In this document: one piece after another, positions 16,509 through 26,210 of the stretch
How the letters are laid out: every line of letters begins with the position of its first letter
How positions within the stretch are numbered: position 1 is the stretch's first letter
Source: Firmicutes bacterium HGW-Firmicutes-7
GTDB taxonomy: Bacteria > Bacillota > Clostridia > Lachnospirales > Vallitaleaceae
NCBI GenBank assembly: GCA_002841375.1
Contig: PGZO01000002.1
Location: 1 to 64,000, forward strand
DNA length: 64,000 nt
Direction: 5' to 3'
Program-made: the position numbers and the translations under genes
The notes under the pieces: model-generated
Told to the model about the DNA's origin: nothing
What the model saw: only the letters and a program-made list of their open reading frames with translations
Database searches by the model: none

Positions 16509-17225
16509 TTATTCTCCAGATTCAAAAAAAGATGTAGCATTGCAGGATGATTTTCTAATAATATATATGCCATATACGATAATTGCACATGGTACAAGTA
16601 TCGGTCCACTAATATAAATGAATTTTGGAATAAAGGGTGCTATAAACTTATAAGATATGATCATTTCAAGTGCTGTATACATCAAAATAGCTCCACTGAT
16701 ATAACGAGCAATCTTTTTTTCCTTAATAACTTTAATGATATACTTGCTTCCAAATAAAACAAATGGCAAACTAATCAAAAGCCCAACGATAATAACCATA
16801 ATATTACCGTTGCCTGCACCTGCAATTGCTAAAACATTATCTAAACTCAGTGTAATATTTGCTATTATAATATTGAAAATCAATAAGAAGAACTTAATAT
16901 TGGTAATCTCAGCTTTATTGACGTATTTGTCCTTTTCATCACATCCATCGGTCTTTATAAGATCTACAGCAATTATTATCAATAAAACACCTCCAATTAA
17001 TTGAATCGGAAGCCACTGTATTTCCATAATAAAACTAATAATGGAGGCAAATATAATTGTAAAGATTAGTGCAGTGCTAATTCCAATAATGGTAACCTTT
17101 TTTCCAAGCTTTGAAGGCAACTGATCTGTAATAAGTGCTATAACACTAATGCTGTCACAACTAAGTACTATATTTAGTACTGAAACATTAAGGATACAAA
17201 GTAAAGTTGAAACAATTACATACAT
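16509..17225 (-). CDS. TerC family integral membrane protein (238 aa)
   Basis: Seven to eight transmembrane segments with the two TerC-type repeats. The first carries LNIVLSCDSISVIAL and the second ITLSLDNVLAIAGAG, both with the conserved acidic residue expected in a metal path. Members of this family (YjbE/YceF branch) export Mn2+ or protect against metal stress. The substrate here is inferred only. The start ATG follows GGAGGAGTTTTC. It lies 170 bases downstream of a Ca2+/Na+ antiporter gene on the same strand, so the pair may handle divalent cations. No yybP-ykoY-type leader is visible. Confidence 0.82.
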   Translation of the reverse strand: MYVIVSTLLCILNVSVLNIVLSCDSISVIALITDQLPSKLGKKVTIIGISTALIFTIIFASIISFIMEIQWLPIQLIGGVLLIIIAVDLIKTDGCDEKDKYVNKAEITNIKFFLLIFNIIIANITLSLDNVLAIAGAGNGNIMVIIVGLLISLPFVLFGSKYIIKVIKEKKIARYISGAILMYTALEMIISYKFIAPFIPKFIYISGPILVPCAIIVYGIYIIRKSSCNATSFFESGE

Positions 17226-17392
17226 GAAAACTCCTCCGTTGCGTTACTAAAATAATAATGACATTCATGCTTATATTCTATTCTTTCAGTTTTTATTTGT
17301 TCCTTGTATAAAGAAATGGACTTTGTTTGATCGTAGATATGAAAGGCAAAACTTCTCTTATATGGGTCAAAGGATACTCGCCCTCCACTAGA

Positions 17393-18343
17393 TTAAAAAA
17401 CCAAAAATATATATAATATGTATAGAAATAATAATATTGAGGCATGAATCCGATTTATCTTCCATGTAATAATTGAAGGATAAGTTAATACAACCATTAA
17501 CATCAACGAAAAAGGTAAATCTAATCTAATAATTTGATTTGGAACGGTAATCTCACCAAAAATAGAGGATACACCAATAACCATCGTCATGTTCAATATA
17601 TTTGCCCCAATGATATTACCAACTGCAAGGTTACGATATCCTTTCAGCAATGCAGTTACTGAAGTCACTAATTCTGGAAGTGATGTTCCTAGTGCAATAA
17701 GCGTTAAACTTATGATGAACTGTGGCACTTTTAAGAGGGATGCGATGACAATACCATGATCCACCAATAACCTAGCACCTACGACAATAACACATGCGCC
17801 AGCGATAAACTTTAATCCGTTAAAGCAGCCTTCCTTCAGTGAAATTTTTTCATGCTTATAAGTGCCCCTTCGCTTTAAAGTCGTCTTCTTAATATTCACT
17901 TCAAGATAATTTACTAGAATATAGATGATGACACCTACTAATAATAAAATGGTGTCAACCTTTCCAATCTTTCCATCCAAAACCATAACCATTAATACAG
18001 CAGCATAACACAGCATCATGAATGATTTTATAGTATAAATTCTTGAGTTAATTTTCGAAGGTGATATTATATTACAGAAGCCAAGAATAAGTCCAATGTT
18101 ACATATTGTAGAACCTATAGCATTCCCTATAGCCATTTCACCGTGCCCTTGAATTGAAGCAGTTGTAGATACCATTAATTCAGGAAAAGTTGTTCCTAGG
18201 CTTACAATCGTAGCACCAATAAGAACTTCTGGCATCCCTGTCGTCTTTGCAATCCATGAAGCAGCATCAATAAACCAATCTCCACCTTTAATGATTAGTA
18301 TTAGACCAAGAATAAATAATAAGCAAGTAATAATTATACTCAT
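17393..18343 (-). CDS. Calcium/sodium antiporter, CaCA family (316 aa)
   Basis: YrbG-type cation exchanger. Two inverted alpha-repeat motifs are clear: GATIVSLGTTFPELMVS with AIGNAIGSTICNIGLILG in the first half, and LIALGTSLPELVTSVTA with AVGNIIGANILNMTMVIG in the second. The glutamates of these motifs coordinate Ca2+ and Na+ in the family. There are about ten transmembrane segments and normal length. The start ATG is preceded by AAGGAGATTACT. Its stop codon runs directly into a member of the stop-codon-associated repeat family. Confidence 0.93.
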   Translation of the reverse strand: MSIIITCLLFILGLILIIKGGDWFIDAASWIAKTTGMPEVLIGATIVSLGTTFPELMVSTTASIQGHGEMAIGNAIGSTICNIGLILGFCNIISPSKINSRIYTIKSFMMLCYAAVLMVMVLDGKIGKVDTILLLVGVIIYILVNYLEVNIKKTTLKRRGTYKHEKISLKEGCFNGLKFIAGACVIVVGARLLVDHGIVIASLLKVPQFIISLTLIALGTSLPELVTSVTALLKGYRNLAVGNIIGANILNMTMVIGVSSIFGEITVPNQIIRLDLPFSLMLMVVLTYPSIITWKINRIHASILLFLYILYIFLVF

Positions 18344-18415
18344 AGTAATCTCCTTGTTGATTTTTAACTATATATTTTATGATGCTATTTTTAAAAAAGA
18401 ATCAAATCTAACCAA

Positions 18416-18484
18416 CGCGTTATGAAAGATTTTAATTTTTCAATGCTCTTTTTATGGCTTCGTAGGAAAGTAAAACTTTCCTAC
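18416..18484. repeat. 69-bp dispersed repeat, copy 2
   Basis: Near-identical to 72-140. Here the hairpin arms extend to GGCTTCGTAGGAAAGT / ACTTTCCTACGAAGCC, giving a longer stem than copy 1. It lies between the kinase terminator and the antiporter promoter region. Confidence 0.8.
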
Positions 18485-18490
18485 GAAGCC

Positions 18491-18528
18491 ATAAAAAGAC
18501 GTCTTTAGATTTTTAGTCTAAAGACGTC
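18491..18528 (-). terminator. Terminator of the TGS/uridine kinase gene
   Basis: A 12-bp perfect stem GACGTCTTTAGA (18498-18509) / TCTAAAGACGTC (18517-18528). On the minus strand it is followed by TTTTTAT. It is 30 bases downstream of the stop codon. Confidence 0.85.
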
Positions 18529-18557
18529 CTTTTGGACATCAAAAATACATATATTTC

Positions 18558-20219
18558 TTAGAAACAGCTTCCTCCAATAAATTCTCTAAGTAAAGAATTA
18601 TATGGTATCTTATCACTTGTTACGCCTAAGAAATAATCTAATAGCTTAATAAGCCTTCTTGCTTCAGTATACTCCGGACAATCTCTAGGAACATTGAACA
18701 ACAATGGCTCAGCAAATTGCTTTAACACTGTTAACTCATAAATTAAAACAGAGTTAAACATGACATCAGCTTCTTCTTGAAATGGAAAGATATAGTTTTC
18801 CTCACCTCTTCGAACGGATTCCCACATACCAATGGTTTTTATAGCCGAAGCGCCTCTATAATAATTATCTCTAACCATACGTCTGATGAGTCTTGCATCA
18901 GTTGTTGGTATTCTATTATGGTTGTCTATATTTAGTTGCGTCAAAGCACTGATATATATTTTAAACTTGCTATCATCAGGAATTGCATAAGATACTTTAT
19001 TGTTTAATCCATGTATTCCTTCAATTACCAATACATCATTGTCTTCCAAGGTTAGTAGCTTACCTTTATGTTCTCGTTCACCTGATATAAAGTTAAATAT
19101 TGGCATATCAACAGTTTTTCCAGCTAATAAATCCGTCATATCCTCATTAAACTGAACAAGATCAAGTGCCTCCAAACATTCAAAATTAAACTTACCATCG
19201 CTATCTTTTGGTGTTTCTTCTCTAGATACAAAATAATTATCTAGGGAAATTGTATGGGGCTTAACACCATGTGCTCTTAATTGAATGGCCAACCTATTCG
19301 CAAAGGTGGTTTTTCCAGAGGATGAAGGACCTGCAATAAAGACAAATTTCTTTTTATTTGTATTATCTATTATTTGGTCTGCAATATGCGCAATGCGTTT
19401 TTCCATAAGTGCTTCTGAAACAAGAATAAGATCGTTAATTTGACTTGTAGAAATAACTTTATTCAAGTCCCCTACATTTTCTACCTCCATGATTTCTCCC
19501 CATTTAGAAGCACCCTTTAAGGTCTTAAACAGCTTCTTGTCTGGATTAAATTCATCTACTAAATTAGGCTGCTGTCTCGTGGAAAATTGCAATACAATCC
19601 CCTCATCATATAAAAACAAATCAAAACTTTTTAAGTAACCTGCATGTGGCGCAATCTGACCATAATAGTAATCATAATAATCTTCAAGCTTACAGAGGTT
19701 AACCATCGAGGATCTTCTATATTTAAATAGTTCAATTTTATCTAGCATATTTTGCTTTTCAAAAATTTCTCTAGCGTGATCTACCTTAACTGGTCTTCTC
19801 TCAAGGACAGTTTCTGCTGTAATCATTTCGTTCATTCTTTCTTTGATTTTTATTAAAAGTTCCTCATTAAGCGGTCGATCTAATTTAACTTCGCAATAAA
19901 TACCCCTATTAATTGAATACTGTATAATTGTTTCTACATATTTATCCATACCTATAACATCTCTTATAGCTTTAACCATGAGAAATTGTAGGCTTCTTTG
20001 ATAAGTTTTATAGCCATCTCTGTCCGTAATATCTAAAAAATCAATCTGACAAGGTTCTTCTAATTTATAACTGAGTTCCTTGAGCTTATAATCTACCAAT
20101 GCAATAATGATTGGTGACGCAAAGCTATCTTGATATACTTTTGATAACTGAAATAATGTAGTTCCCTTATTTAATTGTACTTTTTTCCCCATTACCGTAA
20201 CGGTTACTTGCTTACTCAT
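18558..20219 (-). CDS. Nucleoside kinase with N-terminal TGS domain (553 aa)
   Basis: Uridine kinase-like enzyme in a fusion known from Clostridia. The N-terminal TGS-like region (TVTVMGKKVQLNKGTTLFQL) and a threonyl-tRNA-synthetase-like middle precede a C-terminal phosphoribulokinase/uridine kinase domain. The kinase has the P-loop AGPSSSGKTTFANRLA near residue 290, then DNYFVSREETP, FEALDL-type and VIEGIHGLN motifs. It probably phosphorylates uridine/cytidine, but the role of the TGS part is unknown. The start is ATG 20219, with GAGGTGG six bases upstream. It follows the nif3-like gene by 14 bases and ends the dnaG-rpoD cluster. Confidence 0.85.
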   Translation of the reverse strand: MSKQVTVTVMGKKVQLNKGTTLFQLSKVYQDSFASPIIIALVDYKLKELSYKLEEPCQIDFLDITDRDGYKTYQRSLQFLMVKAIRDVIGMDKYVETIIQYSINRGIYCEVKLDRPLNEELLIKIKERMNEMITAETVLERRPVKVDHAREIFEKQNMLDKIELFKYRRSSMVNLCKLEDYYDYYYGQIAPHAGYLKSFDLFLYDEGIVLQFSTRQQPNLVDEFNPDKKLFKTLKGASKWGEIMEVENVGDLNKVISTSQINDLILVSEALMEKRIAHIADQIIDNTNKKKFVFIAGPSSSGKTTFANRLAIQLRAHGVKPHTISLDNYFVSREETPKDSDGKFNFECLEALDLVQFNEDMTDLLAGKTVDMPIFNFISGEREHKGKLLTLEDNDVLVIEGIHGLNNKVSYAIPDDSKFKIYISALTQLNIDNHNRIPTTDARLIRRMVRDNYYRGASAIKTIGMWESVRRGEENYIFPFQEEADVMFNSVLIYELTVLKQFAEPLLFNVPRDCPEYTEARRLIKLLDYFLGVTSDKIPYNSLLREFIGGSCF

Positions 20220-20233
20220 GTTAACCACCTCAT

Positions 20234-21061
20234 TTATAAGATTTGAATTGGGTTTTGCGCTTTCTGATCTAATAATACTTCAACTTCATCTTTTAGTTTC
20301 TTGCTAAAAATATCTCCTAGTAATTTAACCACAATATTTTCACTGCCAAAATGTGTGGCATCTATTAGTGAAATCCCTACTTCATTCGCATATTGTGCGT
20401 TATGATATTTAATATCCCCAGTTATTAAAACCTCAGCTCCTTTGATAATAGCCTTATCTAGCTCGCTGATTCCGCTACCTGTAACAATTGCTACGGTTCT
20501 AATTACTCGTTCTTTATCACCGACAAAGTGAATATATTCTAGTCCTAAAATTCTTTGAACAGCTTTAGATAGTTTTTCTAAGGTTAATTCTTTTTCTAAT
20601 AATCCAATAACGCCAAGCCCCATTAAATGATTTTCTAAGCCATTGTTATAGTGATGCATATTTTCACCACTCGAGGGACTCAACACCTTTATGTCCAAAA
20701 GTTTTAATAATCTCCCTAAATAAAAATTGAGTCCATTAGGTGCCTTATCTAAGTTTGTATGGGCACTATAAAGTCCAATATCATTTTTAATTAGCTTAAT
20801 AAGCTTTCTTCCTTCTACATTGTTTGATATGATCTTATTTAACTTGTTAAGCATTAATGGATGGTGCGTTACGATAAGGTCTATGCCCTTTTCAACAGCC
20901 TCATCAATTACTTCCATACTTGGTTCAAGTGCAATTAGTAACCTCTTCACTTCTTTTTTTTCATCACCAACTAAAAGCCCACAATTGTCCCAAGCTTCAG
21001 CTAAATGTATAGGGGCCAGCTCTTCAATTATAGCCATAATATCTTTTATTATTTTAGCCAT
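20234..21061 (-). CDS. Nif3-like dinuclear metal center protein (275 aa)
   Basis: YqfO/Nif3 family, a hexameric protein with a two-metal site, sometimes annotated as GTP cyclohydrolase 1 type 2. The metal ligands sit in VTHHPLM near residue 67, in SAHTNLDKAPNGLNFYLG, and in the C-terminal GDIKYHNAQ and DATHFGSE stretches. At 275 residues it lacks the inserted PII-like domain of the longer Bacillus YqfO. The start overlaps trmK by 13 bases, a pairing that is conserved in Firmicutes next to rpoD. The biochemical role is unresolved in the family. Confidence 0.9.
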   Translation of the reverse strand: MAKIIKDIMAIIEELAPIHLAEAWDNCGLLVGDEKKEVKRLLIALEPSMEVIDEAVEKGIDLIVTHHPLMLNKLNKIISNNVEGRKLIKLIKNDIGLYSAHTNLDKAPNGLNFYLGRLLKLLDIKVLSPSSGENMHHYNNGLENHLMGLGVIGLLEKELTLEKLSKAVQRILGLEYIHFVGDKERVIRTVAIVTGSGISELDKAIIKGAEVLITGDIKYHNAQYANEVGISLIDATHFGSENIVVKLLGDIFSKKLKDEVEVLLDQKAQNPIQIL

Positions 21062-21747
21062 TTTCCCACCTCACATATCGTTTCTGACTCTTTATCTAGC
21101 TGCATAATTCTTATCCGACTAGCTAAAGTATTTTTCAACAATAATTGTCTCTTAAGCTCCATATTTTTCATTATTAATACTTGAAGATATTCCCTATATT
21201 CCATATGGCTGCTTTCAATTAGACTTTTACCATACTTATATTCAACTTCTTTTTTATATTTTTCTTTTCCATGATCGCAAACAAGGATTGGATAAAATTT
21301 TTGTCCTTCTCGAATGAAGTCCTCTAATGTAATTTTATAGCCAAGTTTATGAACTTCTTTTCTAACAACTTCTATATCTAAATGAGGTGATAAAATAAGC
21401 CTTGGAATATTTTCCAAATAGTGCTTACCTTCACTCAAAATTTTCTTTATTAACATTCCACCCATTCCAGCAATGATCAGTGTATCAACTTCTCGATCCC
21501 CAAGTTGCTTCAATCCATCAGATAAGATCGTTTCAACTGCCTCTTGCACACCGCTCTCTTCAATATTCTTTTCTGCTTTTTCAAGAGGGCCTTTCGCTAT
21601 ATCCATTGCATATACCTTGACGGATATATCTTTTTTAACTAAATATATAGGTATGTATCCGTGATCTGTTCCGACATCTGCAACAATATCGCCTTGTGGT
21701 ACATAACTTGCAATACGTTCAAGTCTTTTTGTAAGCTCCAGCTTCAT
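21049..21747 (-). CDS. trmK: tRNA (adenine(22)-N1)-methyltransferase (232 aa)
   Basis: TrmK/YqfN family SAM-dependent methyltransferase that makes m1A22 in tRNA. The SAM-binding motif VADVGTDHGYIPIYLV is near residues 19-34, followed by MDIAKGPLEKAEKNI and the family motif IAGMGGMLI. Length is normal. The ATG follows AAAGGGGAAAGCAGG. It lies downstream of rpoD and overlaps the nif3-like gene, the usual rpoD-trmK-nif3 order. Confidence 0.93.
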   Translation of the reverse strand: MKLELTKRLERIASYVPQGDIVADVGTDHGYIPIYLVKKDISVKVYAMDIAKGPLEKAEKNIEESGVQEAVETILSDGLKQLGDREVDTLIIAGMGGMLIKKILSEGKHYLENIPRLILSPHLDIEVVRKEVHKLGYKITLEDFIREGQKFYPILVCDHGKEKYKKEVEYKYGKSLIESSHMEYREYLQVLIMKNMELKRQLLLKNTLASRIRIMQLDKESETICEVGKWLK

Positions 21748-21789
21748 CCTGCTTTCCCCTTTAATTAATTATATGTATTATAAATTAAA

Positions 21790-21817
21790 CGGATAATAAG
21801 TGTCACCTTATTATCCG
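21790..21817 (-). terminator. Hairpin downstream of rpoD
   Basis: CGGATAATAAG / CTTATTATCCG with a 6-base loop, 13 bases past the rpoD stop codon. The minus-strand tail is GTTTAATTTA, only weakly T-rich, so it may be a partial terminator or a processing hairpin between rpoD and trmK. Confidence 0.6.
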
Positions 21818-21829
21818 CAGTCAGTTTGT

Positions 21830-22960
21830 CTATTCTAGATAATCTTTTAGTTTTCTACTACGACTTGGGTGTCTTAGCTTTCTAAGGGCTTTTGCCTCTA
21901 TTTGTCTAATACGTTCACGGGTCACATTAAACTCTCTTCCTACTTCTTCAAGGGTTCTTGCTCTACCATCATCTAGTCCAAATCGAAGTCTTAGTACCTT
22001 TTGTTCCCTATCTGTTAATGTATCTAAAACGTCAACCAATTGTTCCTTTAGTAATGTAAATGCTGCTGCCTCTGCAGGAACCGGTACGTTTTCGTCTTGA
22101 ATAAAATCGCCTAGATGGCTATCTTCTTCTTCTCCAATAGGTGTTTCTAAAGAAACTGGCTCTTGGGAGATTTTTAGTATTTCTCTTACTTTCTCTACAG
22201 ACATATCAAGTTCTTCTGCTATTTCTTCTGGAGCAGGATCTCTTCCGAGTTCTTGCAATAGTTGTCTTGATACTCTGATTAGTTTATTAATGGTTTCCAC
22301 CATATGAACTGGTATCCTAATGGTTCTTGCTTGGTCTGCTATTGCTCTAGTTATCGCTTGTCTAATCCACCAAGTAGCATACGTACTGAACTTATACCCT
22401 TTTCTATAGTCAAACTTCTCTACTGCTTTAATAAGCCCTAAGTTTCCTTCTTGAATTAAATCTAAGAAGAGCATGCCTCTACCGACATATCTTTTTGCAA
22501 TACTAACTACGAGACGTAAATTGGCTTCTGCAAGACGTTTCTTTGCTTCCACATCACCATTTTCCATTTTAATCGCTAAATCAATTTCTTCATCTGCATT
22601 CAGCAGTGGTACTTTACCTATTTCCTTAAGGTACATTCTAACTGGATCATCAATATTGACACCGTCTGGTAAAGATAAATCCAATTCAATTTCGACTTCT
22701 TCTTCAGGTTCAAAGTCTTCATCAGGCGTCTCTAATAGTTTGCCAATTACATCGACACCTCTTTTTTCTAAAAATTCATATATGTTATCGATATTCTCTG
22801 GTTCAAGCGTCACTTCTTTGAAATGTTTTTCAATCTCAGTATAATCAATAACGTTCTTTTTTTCCTTAGCCAATATTAAGAGTTCGTCTAGTTTTTTATC
22901 AAAATTAGCGTTATCTTCATCTTCAAGGGAAATTTTATCCATATTTTCTTCCGTTGTCAT
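21830..22960 (-). CDS. rpoD: RNA polymerase primary sigma factor (376 aa)
   Basis: Housekeeping sigma-70 (SigA). An acidic N-terminal region 1.1 is followed by region 1.2 ([16 protein letters not shown]). Region 2 ([56 protein letters not shown]) recognises the -10 element. Region 3 comes next, and region 4.2 ([24 protein letters not shown]) recognises -35. It lies 31 bases downstream of dnaG in the classic dnaG-rpoD cluster. Perfect TTGACA/TATAAT promoters elsewhere in the window fit its specificity. Confidence 0.98.
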   Translation of the reverse strand: MTTEENMDKISLEDEDNANFDKKLDELLILAKEKKNVIDYTEIEKHFKEVTLEPENIDNIYEFLEKRGVDVIGKLLETPDEDFEPEEEVEIELDLSLPDGVNIDDPVRMYLKEIGKVPLLNADEEIDLAIKMENGDVEAKKRLAEANLRLVVSIAKRYVGRGMLFLDLIQEGNLGLIKAVEKFDYRKGYKFSTYATWWIRQAITRAIADQARTIRIPVHMVETINKLIRVSRQLLQELGRDPAPEEIAEELDMSVEKVREILKISQEPVSLETPIGEEEDSHLGDFIQDENVPVPAEAAAFTLLKEQLVDVLDTLTDREQKVLRLRFGLDDGRARTLEEVGREFNVTRERIRQIEAKALRKLRHPSRSRKLKDYLE

Positions 22961-22991
22961 TTATTCTCAATCCTTTCTTGTGTTTACTAGT

Positions 22992-24773
22992 CTATCCATG
23001 ATTTAAAGAAATATACAAGTCCTGCAATTCCCGCTTTACTTTGATCAGTTCTTGCAAGTCATTGACCTCAGTAACCTGCCCAGACATTTTATCAATGTAT
23101 GCATTTTTCAAGATTTGTACGCTTTCATTAACCATTTTTTCAAATTGCATTCCATTTTCTACCTTAACGTCATTGTTAAAAACTTGTGCAACATTGTTTT
23201 GTTGATCAAGTTCTACAAATTTGTTAATGATCATTGCAGGATTAATTTCAAGATTTTCTTCATATAGCTCAAAAATAATTTCTGCGACTTGTCTATATAA
23301 TCCATCTACAAATTCAGATGGTTTAATATATGGTCTTACAGCTTCAAAAATATCCTTATGACTTACTATAAATGTCAATATATTTTTTTGCGCAACAACG
23401 ATAGAATCTTTTGAAAATCTGTTCTTGATTTTTCCTTCTGAAGAAGACGCATCTTCTCTTTTATGAGATACAATGCCAACATCTTTTCCAATCTTTTCCA
23501 TTTCAGAATTCAGTGCTTTAGGATTCATATTATATCTATTAATCATTGCTTCAAAATAGCTGTCTCTTTTTATTTCATTTTCTAATTCAACGAGTTTTCT
23601 CGCAATACCTTGATAAAATTTTGTCTTATGATCTGGATCTGACAAATTATATTTTGCCTCTAATTGCTCAACTTCAAACATAAAGCTGGGAATTGAAGCA
23701 GCAATTATTTCTTCAAAGCGTTCCGGTCCTTCTCCCTTAATGAAATCATCAGGATCTTTATAAGGTAACATCTTTAGTACTCTTACTGAAATATCTGATG
23801 CTTCCAAGATCGGTATTGCTTTTAGTATCGCATTCACGCCTGCATTATCACTGTCATAAGCAATGATCAATTCACTCGTATACCTTTTTATCAGGTTACT
23901 TTGTCCTTTGGTAAATGCTGTTCCAAGAGAAGCTACCGTGTTATCAAATCCAGCTTGATGTAACGATATTACATCCATATATCCCTCAACTAATATCATA
24001 TTATTTCGTCTTGAGGTTCTAGCAATGTTTAGACCATACAAATTTTTACTTTTATCAAACAGCTTGGTTTCAGGAGAATTCAAGTATTTCGGCATACCAT
24101 CACCTAAAACCCTTCCTCCGAACCCAATCACTCGATTATGTATATCAAATATTGGGAACATGACCCTATTAAAAAATCGGTCATATAATTCTCCAGGTTT
24201 GTTTTTATCTTCTAACACAAGCCCACTATCTCTCAGAACAGCATCTGAGTATCCCTTACTTGTTAAATATTGATATAAATCATCTCTGAAAAAATGAGAA
24301 AAACCAAGACCAAATTTTTTCCTTGTTTCATCTCCAATTCCTCTATCGTTCAGATAATCATACGCTTTTTTCCCAAGTGGTGCACTCGTTTGATGGTAAA
24401 AATACTTTGCTGCTTCTTTGTTTGCATCATATAGCTGTTGCTTGTATTGAACCATTTTTCGCATTTCTTCAGAAATTTCTGGTTCTGGAAGGCTTATATT
24501 TACCCGATCTGCCAAAACCTTAATCGCCTCGACAAAAGAATAATTTTCATATTCCATCACAAAGGTAATCACATTGCCTCCTGCACCACAGCCAAAGCAA
24601 TGATAAATCTGCTTATCCTGTGCTACTGAGAAGGAAGGTGTCTTTTCATTATGGAAGGGACATAACCCAAAATGGGAACTGCCTTTTTTATTTAGCCTTA
24701 CATATTGAGATATAACTTCTACAATATCATTTTGATATCTAATTTCTTCAATTAATTCATCCGGATAAAACAT
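22992..24773 (-). CDS. dnaG: DNA primase (593 aa)
   Basis: Makes RNA primers at the replication fork. The N-terminal CHC2 zinc finger has C38, H41, C59 and C62 (CPFH...HCFGC). The catalytic TOPRIM domain follows, with VEGYMDVI and AYDSDNAG. A helical C-terminal domain for DnaB helicase binding completes it. Length is standard. The ATG is preceded by AAGGAG at a 12-base spacing, a little long. Upstream lies dgt (79 bases) and downstream rpoD. Confidence 0.97.
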   Translation of the reverse strand: MFYPDELIEEIRYQNDIVEVISQYVRLNKKGSSHFGLCPFHNEKTPSFSVAQDKQIYHCFGCGAGGNVITFVMEYENYSFVEAIKVLADRVNISLPEPEISEEMRKMVQYKQQLYDANKEAAKYFYHQTSAPLGKKAYDYLNDRGIGDETRKKFGLGFSHFFRDDLYQYLTSKGYSDAVLRDSGLVLEDKNKPGELYDRFFNRVMFPIFDIHNRVIGFGGRVLGDGMPKYLNSPETKLFDKSKNLYGLNIARTSRRNNMILVEGYMDVISLHQAGFDNTVASLGTAFTKGQSNLIKRYTSELIIAYDSDNAGVNAILKAIPILEASDISVRVLKMLPYKDPDDFIKGEGPERFEEIIAASIPSFMFEVEQLEAKYNLSDPDHKTKFYQGIARKLVELENEIKRDSYFEAMINRYNMNPKALNSEMEKIGKDVGIVSHKREDASSSEGKIKNRFSKDSIVVAQKNILTFIVSHKDIFEAVRPYIKPSEFVDGLYRQVAEIIFELYEENLEINPAMIINKFVELDQQNNVAQVFNNDVKVENGMQFEKMVNESVQILKNAYIDKMSGQVTEVNDLQELIKVKRELQDLYISLNHG

Positions 24774-24851
24774 CTCAGCTTAAAGCTCCTTCTCTATTCC
24801 ACTGTTATATTTTCGACAAAAAGCTTGTGAATCCTTTAAATATTTTTATTT

Positions 24852-25862
24852 CTATATTTCTTTCCATGAGCTTGGTATGAAAAGGTCATAAAACTTGCGA
24901 ATTGCATACGTATCTGTCATTCCTGCAACATAATCGCAAACGACTCTTTCTATGGGTTCTTCCTCAATTTCAATCATATCAATATACTCAGGCGGTAAAA
25001 TATGAGGTTTTTCTTTAAAATATAAGAAGAGTTGCATCAACATATTTTTCGCTTTATCTTCATGATCCTTTGCCTTCGAACCAATATAAACATTGGTAAA
25101 CATAAATACTCTTAGTTCTTTCATGGCTGCTTCCATATCCTGACTCATTTTTATTATGCTTTCATTCATACTATTATTAACGATGTCATGAATTAAATTG
25201 CTAATTCTATCCCTAGACGTCTTGCCCAGAACATCTGTATATATACTAGGTAAATCCTTAACATCTAAGATTTTTCCTCTAATTGCATCGTCTATATCAT
25301 GATTAATATATGCAATTTTATCCGATAACCTAATAATCTGTCCTTCTAATGTACTAGGCTTACCTTTCGTTGGATGATTTAGAATTCCATCTCTTACTTC
25401 CCACGTTAGGTTTAGGCCTTGCCCTTTGTTTTCTAGCTTTTCAACAACACGTAGGCTTTGTTGATAATGTCTAAACCCCTCGCTACAAATTTCATCTAAT
25501 GCATATTCTCCTGCATGGCCAAAAGGTGTATGTCCTAAATCATGCCCTAGCGCTATCGCTTCGGTTAAGTCCTCGTTCACGCGTAATGCTCTCGCTATCG
25601 TTCTACCAATTTGTGCCACCTCAAGTGTATGAGTAAGCCTCGTTCTATAGTGGTCTCCTTCAGGTGCAATAAAAACTTGGGTCTTATGTTTAAGCCTTCT
25701 AAACGCTTTCGAATGAATTATTCTGTCTCGGTCCCTTTGATATGCATTCCTAATATCACAAAAATCTTCTTCAACTTCTCTACCTTTACTATTTTTACTA
25801 AGTGAAGCGTAAGGACTTAGAATTTTAGTTTCTAACTCCTCTTGCTGTTCTCTCAAGTTCAT
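24852..25862 (-). CDS. dgt: dGTP triphosphohydrolase-like HD protein (336 aa)
   Basis: Deoxyguanosinetriphosphate triphosphohydrolase-like family. The HD metal site is spread over RRLKHKTQVF, RTRLTHTLEVAQIGRTIAR and ALGHDLGHTPFGHAGE, with a later HDIDDAIRG-type histidine/aspartate element. At 336 residues it is the short form. It probably hydrolyses dNTPs to nucleosides and triphosphate. It sits upstream of dnaG, a common clostridial arrangement. The ATG is preceded by GAAAGGGGGCTTGTGAT. Confidence 0.92.
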   Translation of the reverse strand: MNLREQQEELETKILSPYASLSKNSKGREVEEDFCDIRNAYQRDRDRIIHSKAFRRLKHKTQVFIAPEGDHYRTRLTHTLEVAQIGRTIARALRVNEDLTEAIALGHDLGHTPFGHAGEYALDEICSEGFRHYQQSLRVVEKLENKGQGLNLTWEVRDGILNHPTKGKPSTLEGQIIRLSDKIAYINHDIDDAIRGKILDVKDLPSIYTDVLGKTSRDRISNLIHDIVNNSMNESIIKMSQDMEAAMKELRVFMFTNVYIGSKAKDHEDKAKNMLMQLFLYFKEKPHILPPEYIDMIEIEEEPIERVVCDYVAGMTDTYAIRKFYDLFIPSSWKEI

Positions 25863-26015
25863 ATCACAAGCCCCCTTTCAACCATCTTATATCTATTATA
25901 TACTCCTTTTCTAATAATAATCCTCTATTTGTCCTAATATTCACCTATACAAAGAAGGAAATGCGCTATATCATTCATAGTTGCATCTCCTTATAGGATC
26001 ATTTTATGTTTCTAC

Positions 26016-26165
26016 TCAATCAAATTTTTTCTCTTTATCACAGTCATTTTTATGGGCACAACCGCTACAGCTTCCACAGCCACCGCTTTTTCTTACTTTT
26101 AAGGTCTTTCTTACAGCAAGAATCACCAAAACCAAAACAACCAACAGAACCACTGCTGTTTCCAT
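26016..26165 (-). CDS. FeoB-associated Cys-rich membrane protein (49 aa)
   Basis: Tiny protein too short for most gene callers. A single transmembrane helix (TAVVLLVVLVLVILAV) is followed by a basic stretch and a cysteine cluster (GGCGSCSGCAHKNDC). This is the layout of the FeoB-associated Cys-rich family (PF12669), thought to assist ferrous iron uptake. The ATG is preceded by GAAAGGAGTGATTTT. It lies 45 bases downstream of feoB on the same strand and is the last gene of the feo operon. Confidence 0.88.
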   Translation of the reverse strand: METAVVLLVVLVLVILAVRKTLKVRKSGGCGSCSGCAHKNDCDKEKKFD

Positions 26166-26210
26166 AAAATCACTCCTTTCAAAAGATGCTCGCCCTCTGC
26201 CTTCGTTAAG